From Allodiplogaster sudhausi (lineage: Eukaryota; Nematoda; Chromadorea; Rhabditida; Diplogasteridae), in assembly GCA_945643635.1 (NCBI GenBank), contig CALZFC010000041.1:1486501-1550500 (forward strand): DNA of 64,000 nucleotides, in the 5' to 3' direction. Below the pieces are notes generated by a model. That model made no database searches and was not told the DNA's origin. It saw only the letters and a list, made by a program, of their open reading frames with translations. Below, in pieces: positions 10,573 to 22,550 of the stretch. The position numbers and the translations under genes are program-made. Each line of letters starts with the position of its first letter. Position 1 is the stretch's first letter.

Positions 10573-11935
10573 GCACCTTCACGCTGCAGCTGCCGTCTGC
10601 AGGCGGCAAGATGGACGCGCACGACCTGGGCGGTAGGATTTTTTCCCTAAATTTATTTCAAAATTCCCGCGCTTCATTAATCACGCCAGTGGATGGGCGG
10701 TCTGCACCACTCGCTCGCCGCGCTGCTTGTCGAGTTGCGCCTCGAGCACTTTCCGCAAGTGGGCGACGGCCTCCTCCGAGGCGTAATCGGACGCCCCCAC
10801 TTACCTATTCTCAGGGTCACATGGTCAAGTTCATCGCGACCTTCGAGACGCGCTTCTGGCTGAAGCGCGGTCTGGGTGCCGGCTCCAGCTCTTCGGGCGC
10901 CGCCGAGATACCGTATGAGGCGAGTGAGGAGAGGAAAGAGAAAGAGTGGTTGAGGGAGGAGAGAGCAGAGACGGTGGCAAGAAGAGAGAGAGAGAGAGCA
11001 GGGATGAGAGAAATAATTGAGAGAGAGAGAGAGAAAGATTCAACCGAGAGAAAGATGCTGCATAGATAGTAAAAGAGAGAGAGAGAGCGTGAGTGTGAGA
11101 AATAGAACGAACATGAGAATGAGAAATTCCCTCCAGAACCGCCCGATCTCCGCTTCCTACGACGCGACCACTGCCTACGGTAGCCCGGCGATCGTCGGTT
11201 TCATCCATGCGGAGGCGGAGGAGTTGCTGAGTGATGAGGAGAGACGCGAGGCGGTCATCGCGGTGGGATTCAGCTTCTTTGGCAAAATGCCAAAGATATT
11301 TTAAGGCTATTCTGTATAGAAACCAACATTTCTTTGTTGTTGGCAAATTTGTCCAAAATCCTGGAAACCATAGTAAAACTCTGGCGCCCACTTTCGCTAT
11401 CTATCTTTTTGTCTCTCTCTCACTCTCTCTCTGTCTTTCTCTCTCTCTCTCTTTCGCTCTCTTTTTTCACTCTCACTCTCCCTCCCTCTCTCTCCCACTC
11501 TCTCTCTCACTCTCTCTCTCTCCTTGCTTCATGCAGGACATGGCCCGCCTCTTCGGTGCCGAGGCGCGCTCCGAGCTCACCTGGTACGAGGAGAAGAACT
11601 GGGCGCGTGAACGACTCGTCGGCGGTTGCCCAGACATTGTGAGAAGGGTTACAGTAGTCTGGTTACTGTAGCCTTTAGAGACGGTTAAATAATATTATTA
11701 AGAACTATACATGTTCAATTGCAGAAGAGTTCCACGGTATAATTTTTTCCTGAATTTTTTTCAGATTTTAAAAATATATTTTTAATTAATTAATTAATTA
11801 ATTAATTAACTCCAGACCGTCCCTGTGGGCGGAATGGACGCGGCGCTGACGGCGCGAGACGCCCATCACTTGACACACTTTGCAGGCACAGAGACATCCG
11901 TCGCTTTCAACGGCTACATGGACAGCGCAGTCCAG
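10573..11935 (+). pseudogene. Flavin-containing amine oxidase, right copy, truncated at the palindrome edge
   Basis: Same exons as the left copy: 10573-10632, 10687-10758, 10815-10912, 11137-11262, 11537-11638 and 11816-11935. The last three join in phase 0 and contain YEEKNW, GGCPDI and HFAGTETSVAF, matching the C-terminal FAD domain of monoamine oxidases. The internal deletion (about 200-250 residues between exons two and three), the suspicious acceptor before exon two and the phase clash at 10912/11137 are shared with the left copy, so they predate the palindrome. The terminal exon starting AGRRAAHEVL at 1738 has no counterpart here, because 12,107 onward is foreign sequence. This copy therefore cannot encode the normal C-terminus. 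Confidence 0.7.
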
Positions 11936-12106
11936 GTGCTCTCTCTCTCTTTCTCGCTCTCTCTGTCTCTCGCTCTCTTTCTATCTCTCTCTCTCGCTCT
12001 GTCGCTCTCTTTCGTCTCCCTCTCCACTCTCTCGCTTCCTCCCAACTTCCTCTGATCAATCAATAATTCGGTCACCGATCAATTCTTGTTTTCTCGCTTC
12101 TTTGAC

Positions 12107-14257
12107 ATAAAACCACTAACACAAGCAGTGCGGCCAAAATATCCCTTGGCGTATTATAGGAGATTTTATAGTTATTAAATTAAAGAGTAAAATGAAGTAA
12201 TGGAAGGGCAGACCAAGCGGCTTGTGCTTCTTGTGTTGCGCTGCGCGAGTGGACGACGTTGCCACCGGAACCTACAAGAAACGGCGGGGTAAGCATAGCC
12301 AAATTCATCAAAAGGTGTAGTTACAGTTCAGTTATTTTTAAAAAGTAGTACAAAAATTTGATTAATCTCCAAATTATGGGTCGAAAAAAAGGTCTTGATC
12401 ATGTTCACTCTTTAGCCCTACAGCTTTGGAAAATAAATCGGTCCTCGGGGCAAAGCATTGTCATCTCTCCAAGGGTTGAAAACAGCGTAAAACTCCTTGT
12501 ACACAGAAGCCGATGCGTAGTCCGTTAAACAGCAATTCAAGTTCATAATTTATATAATAATTCAATAACGGTAAGACAGAGTATATGTATGTTAGCAAAA
12601 AGCAGAACCTAATGGTATATTTTCTTGCGATATCTCGGCAGTATCCCTCCTTTTCCGCGTCATATATTCTTACTGGTCGGTAAGAAAAGAGGCAGATTCA
12701 ATTTCTAAACCTGCGCGGTGTCCGAATTGATGGCCGCGGCGGCGCAAATGCAGTTGCGAGGAAGCAGCGGGCGTCCACGCGGACGCGTCGCGGCTATATA
12801 TATAATAGTTTTTTTTTATTTTATTTTTTTCTCATCAAGAAGTGCGTGCTAAATTCTCGTATGTTTTAAATGATGCTACTTACAATTAGTTATTAAATTA
12901 AACAGTAAAATTAATGATGGAGAAGTGCCGACCCAGCGCCTGGTGCTTCTTGTGATGGGCAGAGCGAGAAGACGATGCAGCATCCGGAGTCTATAAGCAG
13001 TCTCAGGAAAAAAGGCTAATTGCAAGTGCATAACACATGGCCAAAGAAGCCACCAACCTGGTATAAATAAATAGAAAGTAACTTTGGTTAGATAAAAATG
13101 GTTGCATTCTTCATAATTTTCACTAATCTCCGGAGGCTACTGTAGTATTAAAATGCCTTCAAACATGCGAAATCATAGTTCTATATCATATTTGTCCTTT
13201 AATCCAATATTCTGGGAATTAAATTGCCCAGAACTTCGCAATCTTTCCAATTGGAAAACGAAATAACATCTTCAGAATTGATGATACAAAGAGATTCAAT
13301 CGAAACCTGCGCAGTGCCTACCGCAGTGATGGCCACGACGGCGCCAATGTTCTTGCGAAGCGGCGGCGACGGAAGGGCAAGGCGCGGGCGTCCACGCGGA
13401 CGCGACGCGGCTGTATATAATTATTATTATTTCTTTTCGTATATAATTATTAGTACTTTATTTAATATATAATTGTTATTATTTCATTTTGTATATAATT
13501 ATTAATACTTCATTTTATATATAATTACTATCATTTCATTTTACACATAACAATTAATGCTTCATTTTATATGTAATAATTATTTTTATTACATTTTGCT
13601 AGTTGCACACTTCCTTTTTTTCTCTCCTAAACTAGCTGGTTCCTACAAGATTATAAACAAAACAAAAAGAAAACCACGGGCACAAGAAGTGCGTGCAAAA
13701 TGTTCGAATGCTTTAAATGATATAGTATTTAGCTTAATTAAGTTAAATAGTAAAATGAAGTGAAAGAAGTGCCGACCCAGCGTCTTGCGCTTCTTGTGAA
13801 GAACAGAGCGAGAAGATGGCGGCGCAGCATTAGGCATCTATAAGCAGTCCCAGGAATCTTCAGGCTAATTGAAAGCATAAAAGACATGGCCAAAGTAGCC
13901 ACGAAACCGGTATAAATAAATAAGCTGTAATATTAGCTAATATTTTCTCACGAAATCTCGACGATTCAGTCATTTTTCCCGGCAGAGATGTACTTGCTGG
14001 TCCGCAACAAAAGTGGGCAATTCAATCGAAACCTGATGTGTGCCCGCAGTGATGGTAGCCACGGCGACAATGTTCTTGCGAGGGCGCCCACGCGGACGCG
14101 TCGCGGCTAGCTGACGCGTCGCGGCTGGCTGACGCGTCGCGGCTGCCTGATGCGTCGCGGCTGCCTGATGCGTCGCGGTTGGCTGACGCGTCGCGACAGG
14201 CGACTGGCTTACAATGCGCGGGCGGCCACGCGGATGCGGTGGGGGTGCGAACCGACA
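12107..14257 (-). pseudogene. C2H2/AT-hook gene, copy 1: AT-hook and HKK modules only
   Basis: Contains the three alternating module pairs of the native gene. AT-hook exons start at 14,257, at about 13,410 and at about 12,793; His-Lys-Lys exons start at about 13,831, 12,993 and 12,274. It lacks the C2H2 exon and every exon after the third pair, because both ends are duplication junctions. Expressed alone it has no start or stop, so I treat it as a gene fragment. Confidence 0.65.
14094..14200 (-). repeat. 18-bp tandem array coding AATRQ-type repeats in AT-hook exon
   Basis: Imperfect 18-bp units (one contains GACGCGTCGCGGCTGGCT) encode six-residue repeats such as AATRQP and AATHQA. They lie between two AT-hook cores, HPRGRPR and RPRGRPRK. 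The inverted copy (14,920-15,025) has the same number of units. The native copy (about 26,445-26,535) has one fewer. Confidence 0.8.
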
Positions 14258-14493
14258 CTGGAAAGCCAAGTTTTTTTCTTAAATTGCCAAAAACCATTAG
14301 AATGGTACCATCACTAAAAGGATCAATTACAAAAAAGAAAGCTTATTAGGCATAATATTTCACATCTTGCGTCCAACATAAGAAGAATTGACAAAAACCT
14401 TATATATTTTAATAAATAATTTGCTTTCAAGCAAAGATGTCTGAAGAATTGATTGCTTTCGAAAGAATATTAAACAGTATGAATAGAAGGCTA

Positions 14494-14665
14494 CAGGGAA
14501 GAAAAGGGTCCATGTAATGCATGGACCCACTTTGGTTTTTGACCGGTTTTGACCGGCCAAATTTACCCCACTATTATAACCTGAAGAGATAAGGTACTTA
14601 ACACGAGACCAATTAAAAGGAGATTCTGAATAAATAACGTCATTTTTACAGAAATTTGTTCCCCC
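14494..14665. mobile_element. Truncated hAT-like MITE at the zig-zag junction
   Basis: Left part of the element seen complete at 26,823-27,162, with the same flank GAAGGCTA. It stops near 14,665, where inverted sequence (matching 26,772 reversed) begins at about 14,675. About 172 of 340 bp remain. Confidence 0.8.
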
Positions 14666-14860
14666 TGACCCCCCCTGACATCTTTGCTTGAAAGCAAATT
14701 ATTTATTAAAATATATAAGGTTTTTGTCAATTCTTCTTATGTTGGACGCAAGATGTGAAATATTATGCCTAATAAGCTTTCTTTTTTGTAATTGATCCTT
14801 TTAGTGATGGTACCATTCTAATGGTTTTTGGCAATTTAAGAAAAAAACTTGGCTTTCCAG

Positions 14861-17800
14861 TGTCGGTTCGCACCCCCACCGCATCCGCGTGGCCGCCCGC
14901 GCATTGTAAGCCAGTCGCCTGTCGCGACGCGTCAGCCAACCGCGACGCATCAGGCAGCCGCGACGCATCAGGCAGCCGCGACGCGTCAGCCAGCCGCGAC
15001 GCGTCAGCTAGCCGCGACGCGTCCGCGTGGGCGCCCTCGCAAGAACATTGTCGCCGTGGCTACCATCACTGCGGGCACACATCAGGTTTCGATTGAATTG
15101 CCCACTTTTGTTGCGGACCAGCAAGTACATCTCTGCCGGGAAAAATGACTGAATCGTCGAGATTTCGTGAGAAAATATTAGCTAATATTACAGCTTATTT
15201 ATTTATACCGGTTTCGTGGCTACTTTGGCCATGTCTTTTATGCTTTCAATTAGCCTGAAGATTCCTGGGACTGCTTATAGATGCCTAATGCTGCGCCGCC
15301 ATCTTCTCGCTCTGTTCTTCACAAGAAGCGCAAGACGCTGGGTCGGCACTTCTTTCACTTCATTTTACTATTTAACTTAATTAAGCTAAATACTATATCA
15401 TTTAAAGCATTCGAACATTTTGCACGCACTTCTTGTGCCCGTGGTTTTCTTTTTGTTTTGTTTATAATCTTGTAGGAACCAGCTAGTTTAGGAGAGAAAA
15501 AAAGGAAGTGTGCAACTAGCAAAATGTAATAAAAATAATTATTACATATAAAATGAAGCATTAATTGTTATGTGTAAAATGAAATGATAGTAATTATATA
15601 TAAAATGAAGTATTAATAATTATATACAAAATGAAATAATAACAATTATATATTAAATAAAGTACTAATAATTATATACGAAAAGAAATAATAATAATTA
15701 TATACAGCCGCGTCGCGTCCGCGTGGACGCCCGCGCCTTGCCCTTCCGTCGCCGCCGCTTCGCAAGAACATTGGCGCCGTCGTGGCCATCACTGCGGTAG
15801 GCACTGCGCAGGTTTCGATTGAATCTCTTTGTATCATCAATTCTGAAGATGTTATTTCGTTTTCCAATTGGAAAGATTGCGAAGTTCTGGGCAATTTAAT
15901 TCCCAGAATATTGGATTAAAGGACAAATATGATATAGAACTATGATTTCGCATGTTTGAAGGCATTTTAATACTACAGTAGCCTCCGGAGATTAGTGAAA
16001 ATTATGAAGAATGCAACCATTTTTATCTAACCAAAGTTACTTTCTATTTATTTATACCAGTTTGGTGGCTTCTTTGGCCATGTGTTATGCACTTGCAATT
16101 AGCCTTTTTTCCTGAGACTGCTTATAGACTCCGGATGCTGCATCGTCTTCTCGCTCTGCCCATCACAAGAAGCACCAGGCGCTGGGTCGGCACTTCTCCA
16201 TCATTAATTTTACTGTTTAATTTAATAACTAATTGTAAGTAGCATCATTTAAAACATACGAGAATTTAGCACGCACTTCTTGATGAGAAAAAAATAAAAT
16301 AAAAAAAAACTATTATATATATAGCCGCGACGCGTCCGCGTGGACGCCCGCTGCTTCCTCGCAACTGCATTTGCGCCGCCGCGGCCATCAATTCGGACAC
16401 CGCGCAGGTTTAGAAATTGAATCTGCCTCTTTTCTTACCGACCAGTAAGAATATATGACGCGGAAAAGGAGGGATACTGCCGAGATATCGCAAGAAAATA
16501 TACCATTAGGTTCTGCTTTTTGCTAACATACATATACTCTGTCTTACCGTTATTGAATTATTATATAAATTATGAACTTGAATTGCTGTTTAACGGACTA
16601 CGCATCGGCTTCTGTGTACAAGGAGTTTTACGCTGTTTTCAACCCTTGGAGAGATGACAATGCTTTGCCCCGAGGACCGATTTATTTTCCAAAGCTGTAG
16701 GGCTAAAGAGTGAACATGATCAAGACCTTTTTTTCGACCCATAATTTGGAGATTAATCAAATTTTTGTACTACTTTTTAAAAATAACTGAACTGTAACTA
16801 CACCTTTTGATGAATTTGGCTATGCTTACCCCGCCGTTTCTTGTAGGTTCCGGTGGCAACGTCGTCCACTCGCGCAGCGCAACACAAGAAGCACAAGCCG
16901 CTTGGTCTGCCCTTCCATTACTTCATTTTACTCTTTAATTTAATAACTATAAAATCTCCTATAATACGCCAAGGGATATTTTGGCCGCACTGCTTGTGTT
17001 AGTGGTTTTATCTGGTGTATAATCTACTCATTTGACCTGTGGAATCCAGCTAGTTTAGGATTAAGAAAGTATATATAAATAAATATCTAAATAATGTATT
17101 GTTCCTCGATAACTTTTTCAATTTTCAGTGTCTACGAAGAAGCAGCTAAGAAAGAAGATCTACGCGTGCCGTGGATTCTTCGCTTCCGGCCGGCTCATTA
17201 AGGTGCTGCGCTCTTTTCTTCTTTCCAATCATAACGTGCAGCAAAAGCATGATTTAGCCTTCTTCGCACTACTTCCCTAACCATGTGCACCATTCTTCTT
17301 TTTTTTCCAGAATCAATACAGAGACCTGCGCATTCTGAGGAAGAAGCAGCAGCAGCAGAAGAAGAAGAAGATGGGAAAGAGAGCAGTGAATCCGCCGGCG
17401 GCGGTGCCAACAACGGCCGCCCCCGCTCGCTCGGCACCCCCCTCTCCGATCCTGTGCGTGTGTCTTCTCTTTTCGTACCAATCGATCGATCACCACTTTC
17501 ATTTCTGTTATACGTTATAAACTACAACTACTAATTTGTGTTCAAAAGTATTTATTAAAATTTAAAAGTTTAGAGCAATTAGATAGCATAATACAGGCTT
17601 GATAAATTTCAATTCTTCGTAATCTAGTGCGCCGCCAGCGCCGCCTACTTCTACCACCGCTTCAACTTCTGCGTTGACCGCGACGCGTCCCGAGACCGCA
17701 CCGCGTGCCTTGCCTTCCTTGCCAGTGGAAATGTCGGCTTGGTCAGTGCATCAACTTCTTTTTTCTTCTTCTTTTTTGTTCCCAATCGCTAAAGCTTCCC

Positions 17801-18924
17801 TGGAAAACGCTGAAAAACTTACTACTAATAAGTTTTTCCCTGTTTTTATGCAATTAAATGTTATAATACAGGTTAGAAAAATTGAAAATCTTCATTGCTT
17901 CAGCGCTCCACCGCTGCCACCGTTGGCCATTGTCGCTTCCGCGCCTACTCCTTCGCTGACCGCGACGCGTGCCTGGCCCGCGACGCCTCCCGTGCAGCGT
18001 GCGCCAACTCCGCGTCTGCAACGAGCATGGTGAGCATTCTTTCTTTTTTCAAATATATGTTTTAATATTCCAATGACTCTTCGCAAATGCTACAAAGAGG
18101 TGTTTCTCGAGCACAATCATAACTCGTTAAGTACGACGAATTAACTGTGTATTTGAGCAGTGGTGGCCGGTTGCCGAAAATATCCTGCCCCGGCCCCCAG
18201 GGTAGGCCCCGGCCCCGGTGGTCGGCCCCGGCTCGGCTCTGGCCCCCGAGGTCGGCCCTGGCTCGGCTCTGGCCCCCGAGGTCGGCCCCGGCCCCCGGGG
18301 TCGGCCCCGAAGTAGGCCCCGGCCCCAAATCTTGAAATTTTTCTGAAAAATATCTGCGTCGGAGGCAAAATTCATTTAAAACTGAGAAAATACGTACATC
18401 TGTAACGCTTACTAAATAAATCGGGGCACTTTTCATCATAAATTGGCTCGTGCTATTCAACTGGGGGTGAACTTCACTCAATTATCCACGGCCCCCTGCC
18501 CCCAAGGTCGGCCCCGGCCCCGAGGTCGGCCCCGGCCCGGCCCCCGGGGCCGGGGCCAGCCACCCCTGTATTTGAGTCTATCTCTTACATCTGAGCTAAT
18601 TTTATTTGCGGCTAGTTTAATTAATTCACTTGAAATAAAAAGGGTGCGTATATGTTTTCAGTGACCGTGTGGTCGCGAACGTGCTCGCCATGATGAATCC
18701 TGATTATGTTCCTCCTCGTCCTCGCCCGCCTCTTGTGGTTTGGTTTCACTTCGTTTTAATATGAAATATTAGAAGATCCTAATTAGTTAGACTTAATATG
18801 TTTCAATAAAAGATGACTAGGTTTTGTTTTACTTACTAAAGTTATTCTTGTTATATAATAGGTTGAGTAATTTCAGGTAGTCAAAGAGGAGCCGATTGTC
18901 AAGCAGGAGCCCCCCGAGTCATGA
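14861..18924 (+). CDS. C2H2/AT-hook gene, copy 2, lacking the zinc-finger exon
   Basis: Plus-strand mirror of the native gene at 22,551-27,415, from the first AT-hook exon (14,861) to the last exon (18,877-18,924, VVKEEPIVKQEPPES then stop). It keeps the AT-hook and HKK module pairs, the basic exon with STKKQLRKKIYACRGFF (17,129-17,202), the Lys/Gln-rich exon (17,311-17,457) and the two DRDxxx exons (17,628-17,741 and 17,904-18,029). It also keeps the VPPRPRPP exon from 18,662. The C2H2 exon and promoter are cut off by the junction at 14,675. If transcribed it would need a new start, so I regard it as a probably non-functional duplicate with intact downstream exons. Confidence 0.55.
18165..18562. 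repeat. GC-rich CCCCGGCC repeat tracts, inverted copy
   Basis: Two tracts (18,165-18,330 and 18,484-18,562) of degenerate repeats built on GGCCCCGG. The first includes about 30-bp units containing GAGGTCGGCCCTGGCTCGGC. They lie between the DRDACL exon and the VPPRPRPP exon. Length differs by 10 bp from the native copy. Frames are open by composition only. Confidence 0.8.
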
Positions 18925-19041
18925 ATGTCTATGACTCCCTTTCCCCCCTTCCCTCTCCCACCTCTCTCTCTCTCGTTCTCTCTCTCTCTCTCTTTCTCTC
19001 CTTCTCTCTCTCTCTTTCTCTCTCTCTGTCGCTCTCTCTCC

Positions 19042-19074
<33 letters not shown>

Positions 19075-20370
19075 CCTCACTCTAACTCTTCTCTCTGCCT
19101 TCCTCGCTCTTTCATGAGCTCTCAGGTGTCTTTGTTAGCTGCTACAGAGAATCTCTGTGCTAAAACTCTCTTTCGTTACGGCGCATTTTATACTGAAAGA
19201 GGCTTCTGCTTTTGTTGATTCTCTTCTCGTTTTCTTCTTTCGCGATTCCCAAAAACTTTGGATGCTAATTAGCTCATAAGATCTGTAAAAGTCATCATCT
19301 TACACTCTTTTTTATTTACTTCGCGCCATGAAGTATTTATTTAAGCCCAGGGGCAACGTGTATTTTACCCCCCTTCTCTTTTACCTTGTTCGTCAATAAG
19401 AAGTCTATGCTATCGCCTTAAATGTTGTAAAGTGTCTTGTGTGTTACAAGCTTCAACATGTAGTGTGGTTCAGCTATCACTTTTTCTTTTTAGTTTTAAT
19501 AAGTTCAATTGGTTCCTTCTCATCCCATCTAAAGGGACAATTTACTCTGATTCCTTGAGTATTTCTCGAGTACGCCCTCTCCCTATTCCTTCACCCTCTC
19601 ATTTCCCGATATTACATTCTTCACCTAAATACGCATATTCGCGTTGTTGGCCATTGATAGTTTTCACATCTCTTATGTTATGGTTCGCTAATGTTTATTC
19701 ATGTTCTTTTTGCGATTACTGTTGCATTAGCTGTTTTGCGATAAAGGAAGAAGAAAAACTTGTCGTTTTTTAGTTACTCCGAACAAACGAGTTATTTATG
19801 GCTCCTATACTTTTCCAAATGGGACTTGTGGCACTCGAAAGTGGGAAAAGGGGTGCTTCGAACGCATCTGCCGCTTCATACGCGTTGAATGTTTCTCAAG
19901 AGTGGTGTAATCCCTTATAGGTGGTGGATTCTACCGTTTAGGGGTGAATAAAGAAGCGGTGAAGAGGTGAATATTACGATTTGCGAAATTTTTCGCGCGT
20001 GCGTTCTCTTTGAAATTGCCAGCCGTGCTATAAAATGCAATGCCACGTGGAGTGAAAATCATTACTGACGAGCTATCTTTCTTTGAGCGGTTGTTGTTAT
20101 TGGTGGCGCTTATGGACTTTGCATTTTGAAACCCTTATCCTGCATAACTTTTCCTTTTATAGCTGCAGAGCTCCCGGATCGCTTAGCTCCTCTTTGCTGT
20201 TCTACCGAGACGGCCACGATGTGTTAGTCTCTCTTTCTTCTAGAAGATCCTCTCTATTCGGTTTACGAGGACTTTTCAAAAGATGCAGTTAAAGATAGTG
20301 GATGATTTCATGCTTCGATTTCATGGGGAACATTCTTTCTTGCTGCCTCTCACCTTCTCCGTTATTTCAG
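18925..20370. other. 3' flank and intergenic, inverted copy
   Basis: CT microsatellite right after the stop (18,960-19,080), then AT-rich DNA. A TATAAAA and a downstream CACGTG lie at about 20,029-20,050, mirrored in the native arm. No extra gene. Confidence 0.5.
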
Positions 20371-20443
20371 CCCCCGGTCCAGTTGTCTGCCCGCTCTGCG
20401 TGCGCACCTTCTCCCAGCCGCGCTTCCTGATCCTCCACAAGAA
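20371..20443 (+). pseudogene. Zinc-finger fragment cut by the P3 centre
   Basis: Starts after a TTTCAG acceptor and reads VVCPLCVRTFSQPRFLILHK, the first half of a C2H2 pair. It then ends at the palindrome centre instead of continuing into the second finger seen at 21,031-20,932. Confidence 0.7.
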
Positions 20444-21031
20444 AGAGATGAGAAAGAGATTGTACCCAGAAGCCCATCGGATGCGCTTCTGGGTATACCT
20501 GCTCACTTCAAGAATTGATATCAAAGGTCAAGAACGGCAGGGTCGGGCGTAATTATGGCGGCAAAAGGCAGAAATTTTGGCGTATTTCCATATGAAATCT
20601 CGGTACTATTCGTCAATTTTCCAGGCTCAATCTTCGCGATGGTCCATAATAAAAGCGGAGAAAATTGTTCGAAACCTGCTCTGTGTCCGCGGTGATGACC
20701 GTGGCGGCGGCGTCAATAATGTTGGGAGGAGAGGGCGGACGGAGAATGCGCTGGCGTCCACGCGGACGCTTCGCGGCCACATTCACCGCAGCGGCGCTGC
20801 ACTGGAGCGAACACAGGAAAGTCATGCTTTTTTTTTTAACACGCCAAAACGAATGTAATTTTGTTTTAGAGGCATACTATAATATAGAAAAATATAACAT
20901 GATTTATACATGCTTCAACTGGGAACCGAACCTTCGCCTGGTGCTTCCTGCGGCTGTTGTCGGCATAGCTAGCGAAGCCGCACGGACACACGAACGGCGC
21001 ATCGGCAGCGTGCTCAGCAGGATGCGCAAAC
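20444..21031. other. Loop of palindrome P3
   Basis: About 588 bp present once. It carries the second half of a C2H2 exon and an AT-hook exon on the minus strand, continuous with the right arm, so the right side is native. Confidence 0.8.
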
Positions 21032-21104
21032 TTCTTGTGGAGGATCAGGAAGCGCGGCTGGGAGAAGGTGCGCACGCAGAGCGGGCAGACAACTGGACCG
21101 GGGG
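20676..21104 (-). CDS. Second C2H2/AT-hook gene, first two exons only
   Basis: Exon 21,104-20,932 holds two C2H2-like fingers: CPLC...H and CPCGFASYADNSRRKHQ. It ends at the same GTTCG-type donor as the native paralog. Exon 20,801-20,676 contains RPRGRQRILRPPSPP, an AT-hook-like exon whose GRP core has become GRQ. It ends with a CAG|GTTTCG donor, as in the other AT-hook exons. The next exons are absent because the palindrome centre at 20,443 interrupts the gene. A TATA box with a nearby CACGTG lies about 330 bp upstream. DNA-binding in the nucleus is expected from the fingers; function is otherwise unknown. Confidence 0.55.
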
Positions 21105-21425
21105 CTGAAATAACGGAGAAGGTGAGAGGCAGCAAGAAAGAATGTTCCCCATGAAATCGAAGCATGAAATCATCCACTATCTTTAACTGCATCTTTTGAA
21201 AAGTCCTCGTAAACCGAATAGAGAGGATCTTCTAGAAGAAAGAGAGACTAACACATCGTGGCCGTCTCGGTAGAACAGCAAAGAGGAGCTAAGCGATCCG
21301 GGAGCTCTGCAGCTATAAAAGGAAAAGTTATGCAGGATAAGGGTTTCAAAATGCAAAGTCCATAAGCGCCACCAATAACAACAACCGCTCAAAGAAAGAT
21401 AGCTCGTCAGTAATGATTTTCACTC

Positions 21426-21446
21426 CACGTGGCATTGCATTTTATA
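21426..21446 (-). promoter_or_regulatory. TATA box plus CACGTG E-box
   Basis: On the minus strand TATAAAA (ending 21,446) is followed about 10 bp later by CACGTG (21,426-21,431). It lies about 330 bp upstream of the C2H2 exon at 21,104. A mirror copy lies at about 20,029-20,050. Confidence 0.4.
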
Positions 21447-22396
21447 GCACGGCTGGCAATTTCAAAGAGAACGCACGCGCGAAAAATTTCGCAAATCGTA
21501 ATATTCACCTCTTCACCGCTTCTTTATTCACCCCTAAACGGTAGAATCCACCACCTATAAGGGATTACACCACTCTTGAGAAACATTCAACGCGTATGAA
21601 GCGGCAGATGCGTTCGAAGCACCCCTTTTCCCACTTTCGAGTGCCACAAGTCCCATTTGGAAAAGTATAGGAGCCATAAATAACTCGTTTGTTCGGAGTA
21701 ACTAAAAAACGACAAGTTTTTCTTCTTCCTTTATCGCAAAACAGCTAATGCAACAGTAATCGCAAAAAGAACATGAATAAACATTAGCGAACCATAACAT
21801 AAGAGATGTGAAAACTATCAATGGCCAACAACGCGAATATGCGTATTTAGGTGAAGAATGTAATATCGGGAAATGAGAGGGTGAAGGAATAGGGAGAGGG
21901 CGTACTCGAGAAATACTCAAGGAATCAGAGTAAATTGTCCCTTTAGATGGGATGAGAAGGAACCAATTGAACTTATTAAAACTAAAAAGAAAAAGTGATA
22001 GCTGAACCACACTACATGTTGAAGCTTGTAACACACAAGACACTTTACAACATTTAAGGCGATAGCATAGACTTCTTATTGACGAACAAGGTAAAAGAGA
22101 AGGGGGGTAAAATACACGTTGCCCCTGGGCTTAAATAAATACTTCATGGCGCGAAGTAAATAAAAAAGAGTGTAAGATGATGACTTTTACAGATCTTATG
22201 AGCTAATTAGCATCCAAAGTTTTTGGGAATCGCGAAAGAAGAAAACGAGAAGAGAATCAACAAAAGCAGAAGCCTCTTTCAGTATAAAATGCGCCGTAAC
22301 GAAAGAGAGTTTTAGCACAGAGATTCTCTGTAGCAGCTAACAAAGACACCTGAGAGCTCATGAAAGAGCGAGGAAGGCAGAGAGAAGAGTTAGAGT

Positions 22397-22435
<39 letters not shown>

Positions 22436-22550
22436 GGAGAGAGAGCGACAGAGAGAGAAAGAGAGAGAGAGAAGGAGAGAAAGAGAGAGAGAGAGAGAAC
22501 GAGAGAGAGAGAGGTGGGAGAGGGAAGGGGGGAAAGGGAGTCATAGACAT

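Larger units (their letters stand above)
7301..12106 (-). repeat. Right arm of palindrome P1
   Basis: Reverse complement of 1837-6640. At 12,106/12,107 the sequence switches to the 24,456-type sequence of the next duplicated segment, so the right arm has lost the amine-oxidase last exon that the left arm keeps. Confidence 0.92.
12107..14665 (+). repeat. Zig-zag segment, forward copy 1
   Basis: Matches 24,456-26,994 in the same orientation with only scattered differences. These include one extra 18-bp unit in the AT-hook array and single-base differences near 13,066 and 13,467. It ends inside the hAT-like MITE, where the sequence switches to inverted orientation. Confidence 0.9.
14675..20443 (-). 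repeat. Zig-zag segment, inverted copy
   Basis: Reverse complement of 21,032-26,772. Mirror positions sum to 41,465 left of about 18,480 and to 41,475 right of about 18,560; the 10-bp shift lies in the GC-rich repeat. Near-identical. It also forms a palindrome with the forward copy at 12,107-14,443 (sum 29,118, loop about 231 bp). Confidence 0.92.

Noticed and set aside
17674..18033. Pro/Ala/Thr-rich frame of the DRDACL exons
   Set aside because: Third-position substitutions between copies favour the other frame, and the exon phases also fit it better.
18127..18481. Gly/Pro-rich ORFs (GPTSGARAEPG type)
   Set aside because: Produced by the GC-rich tandem repeat. No splice sites tie them to the gene, and all frames are open by composition.
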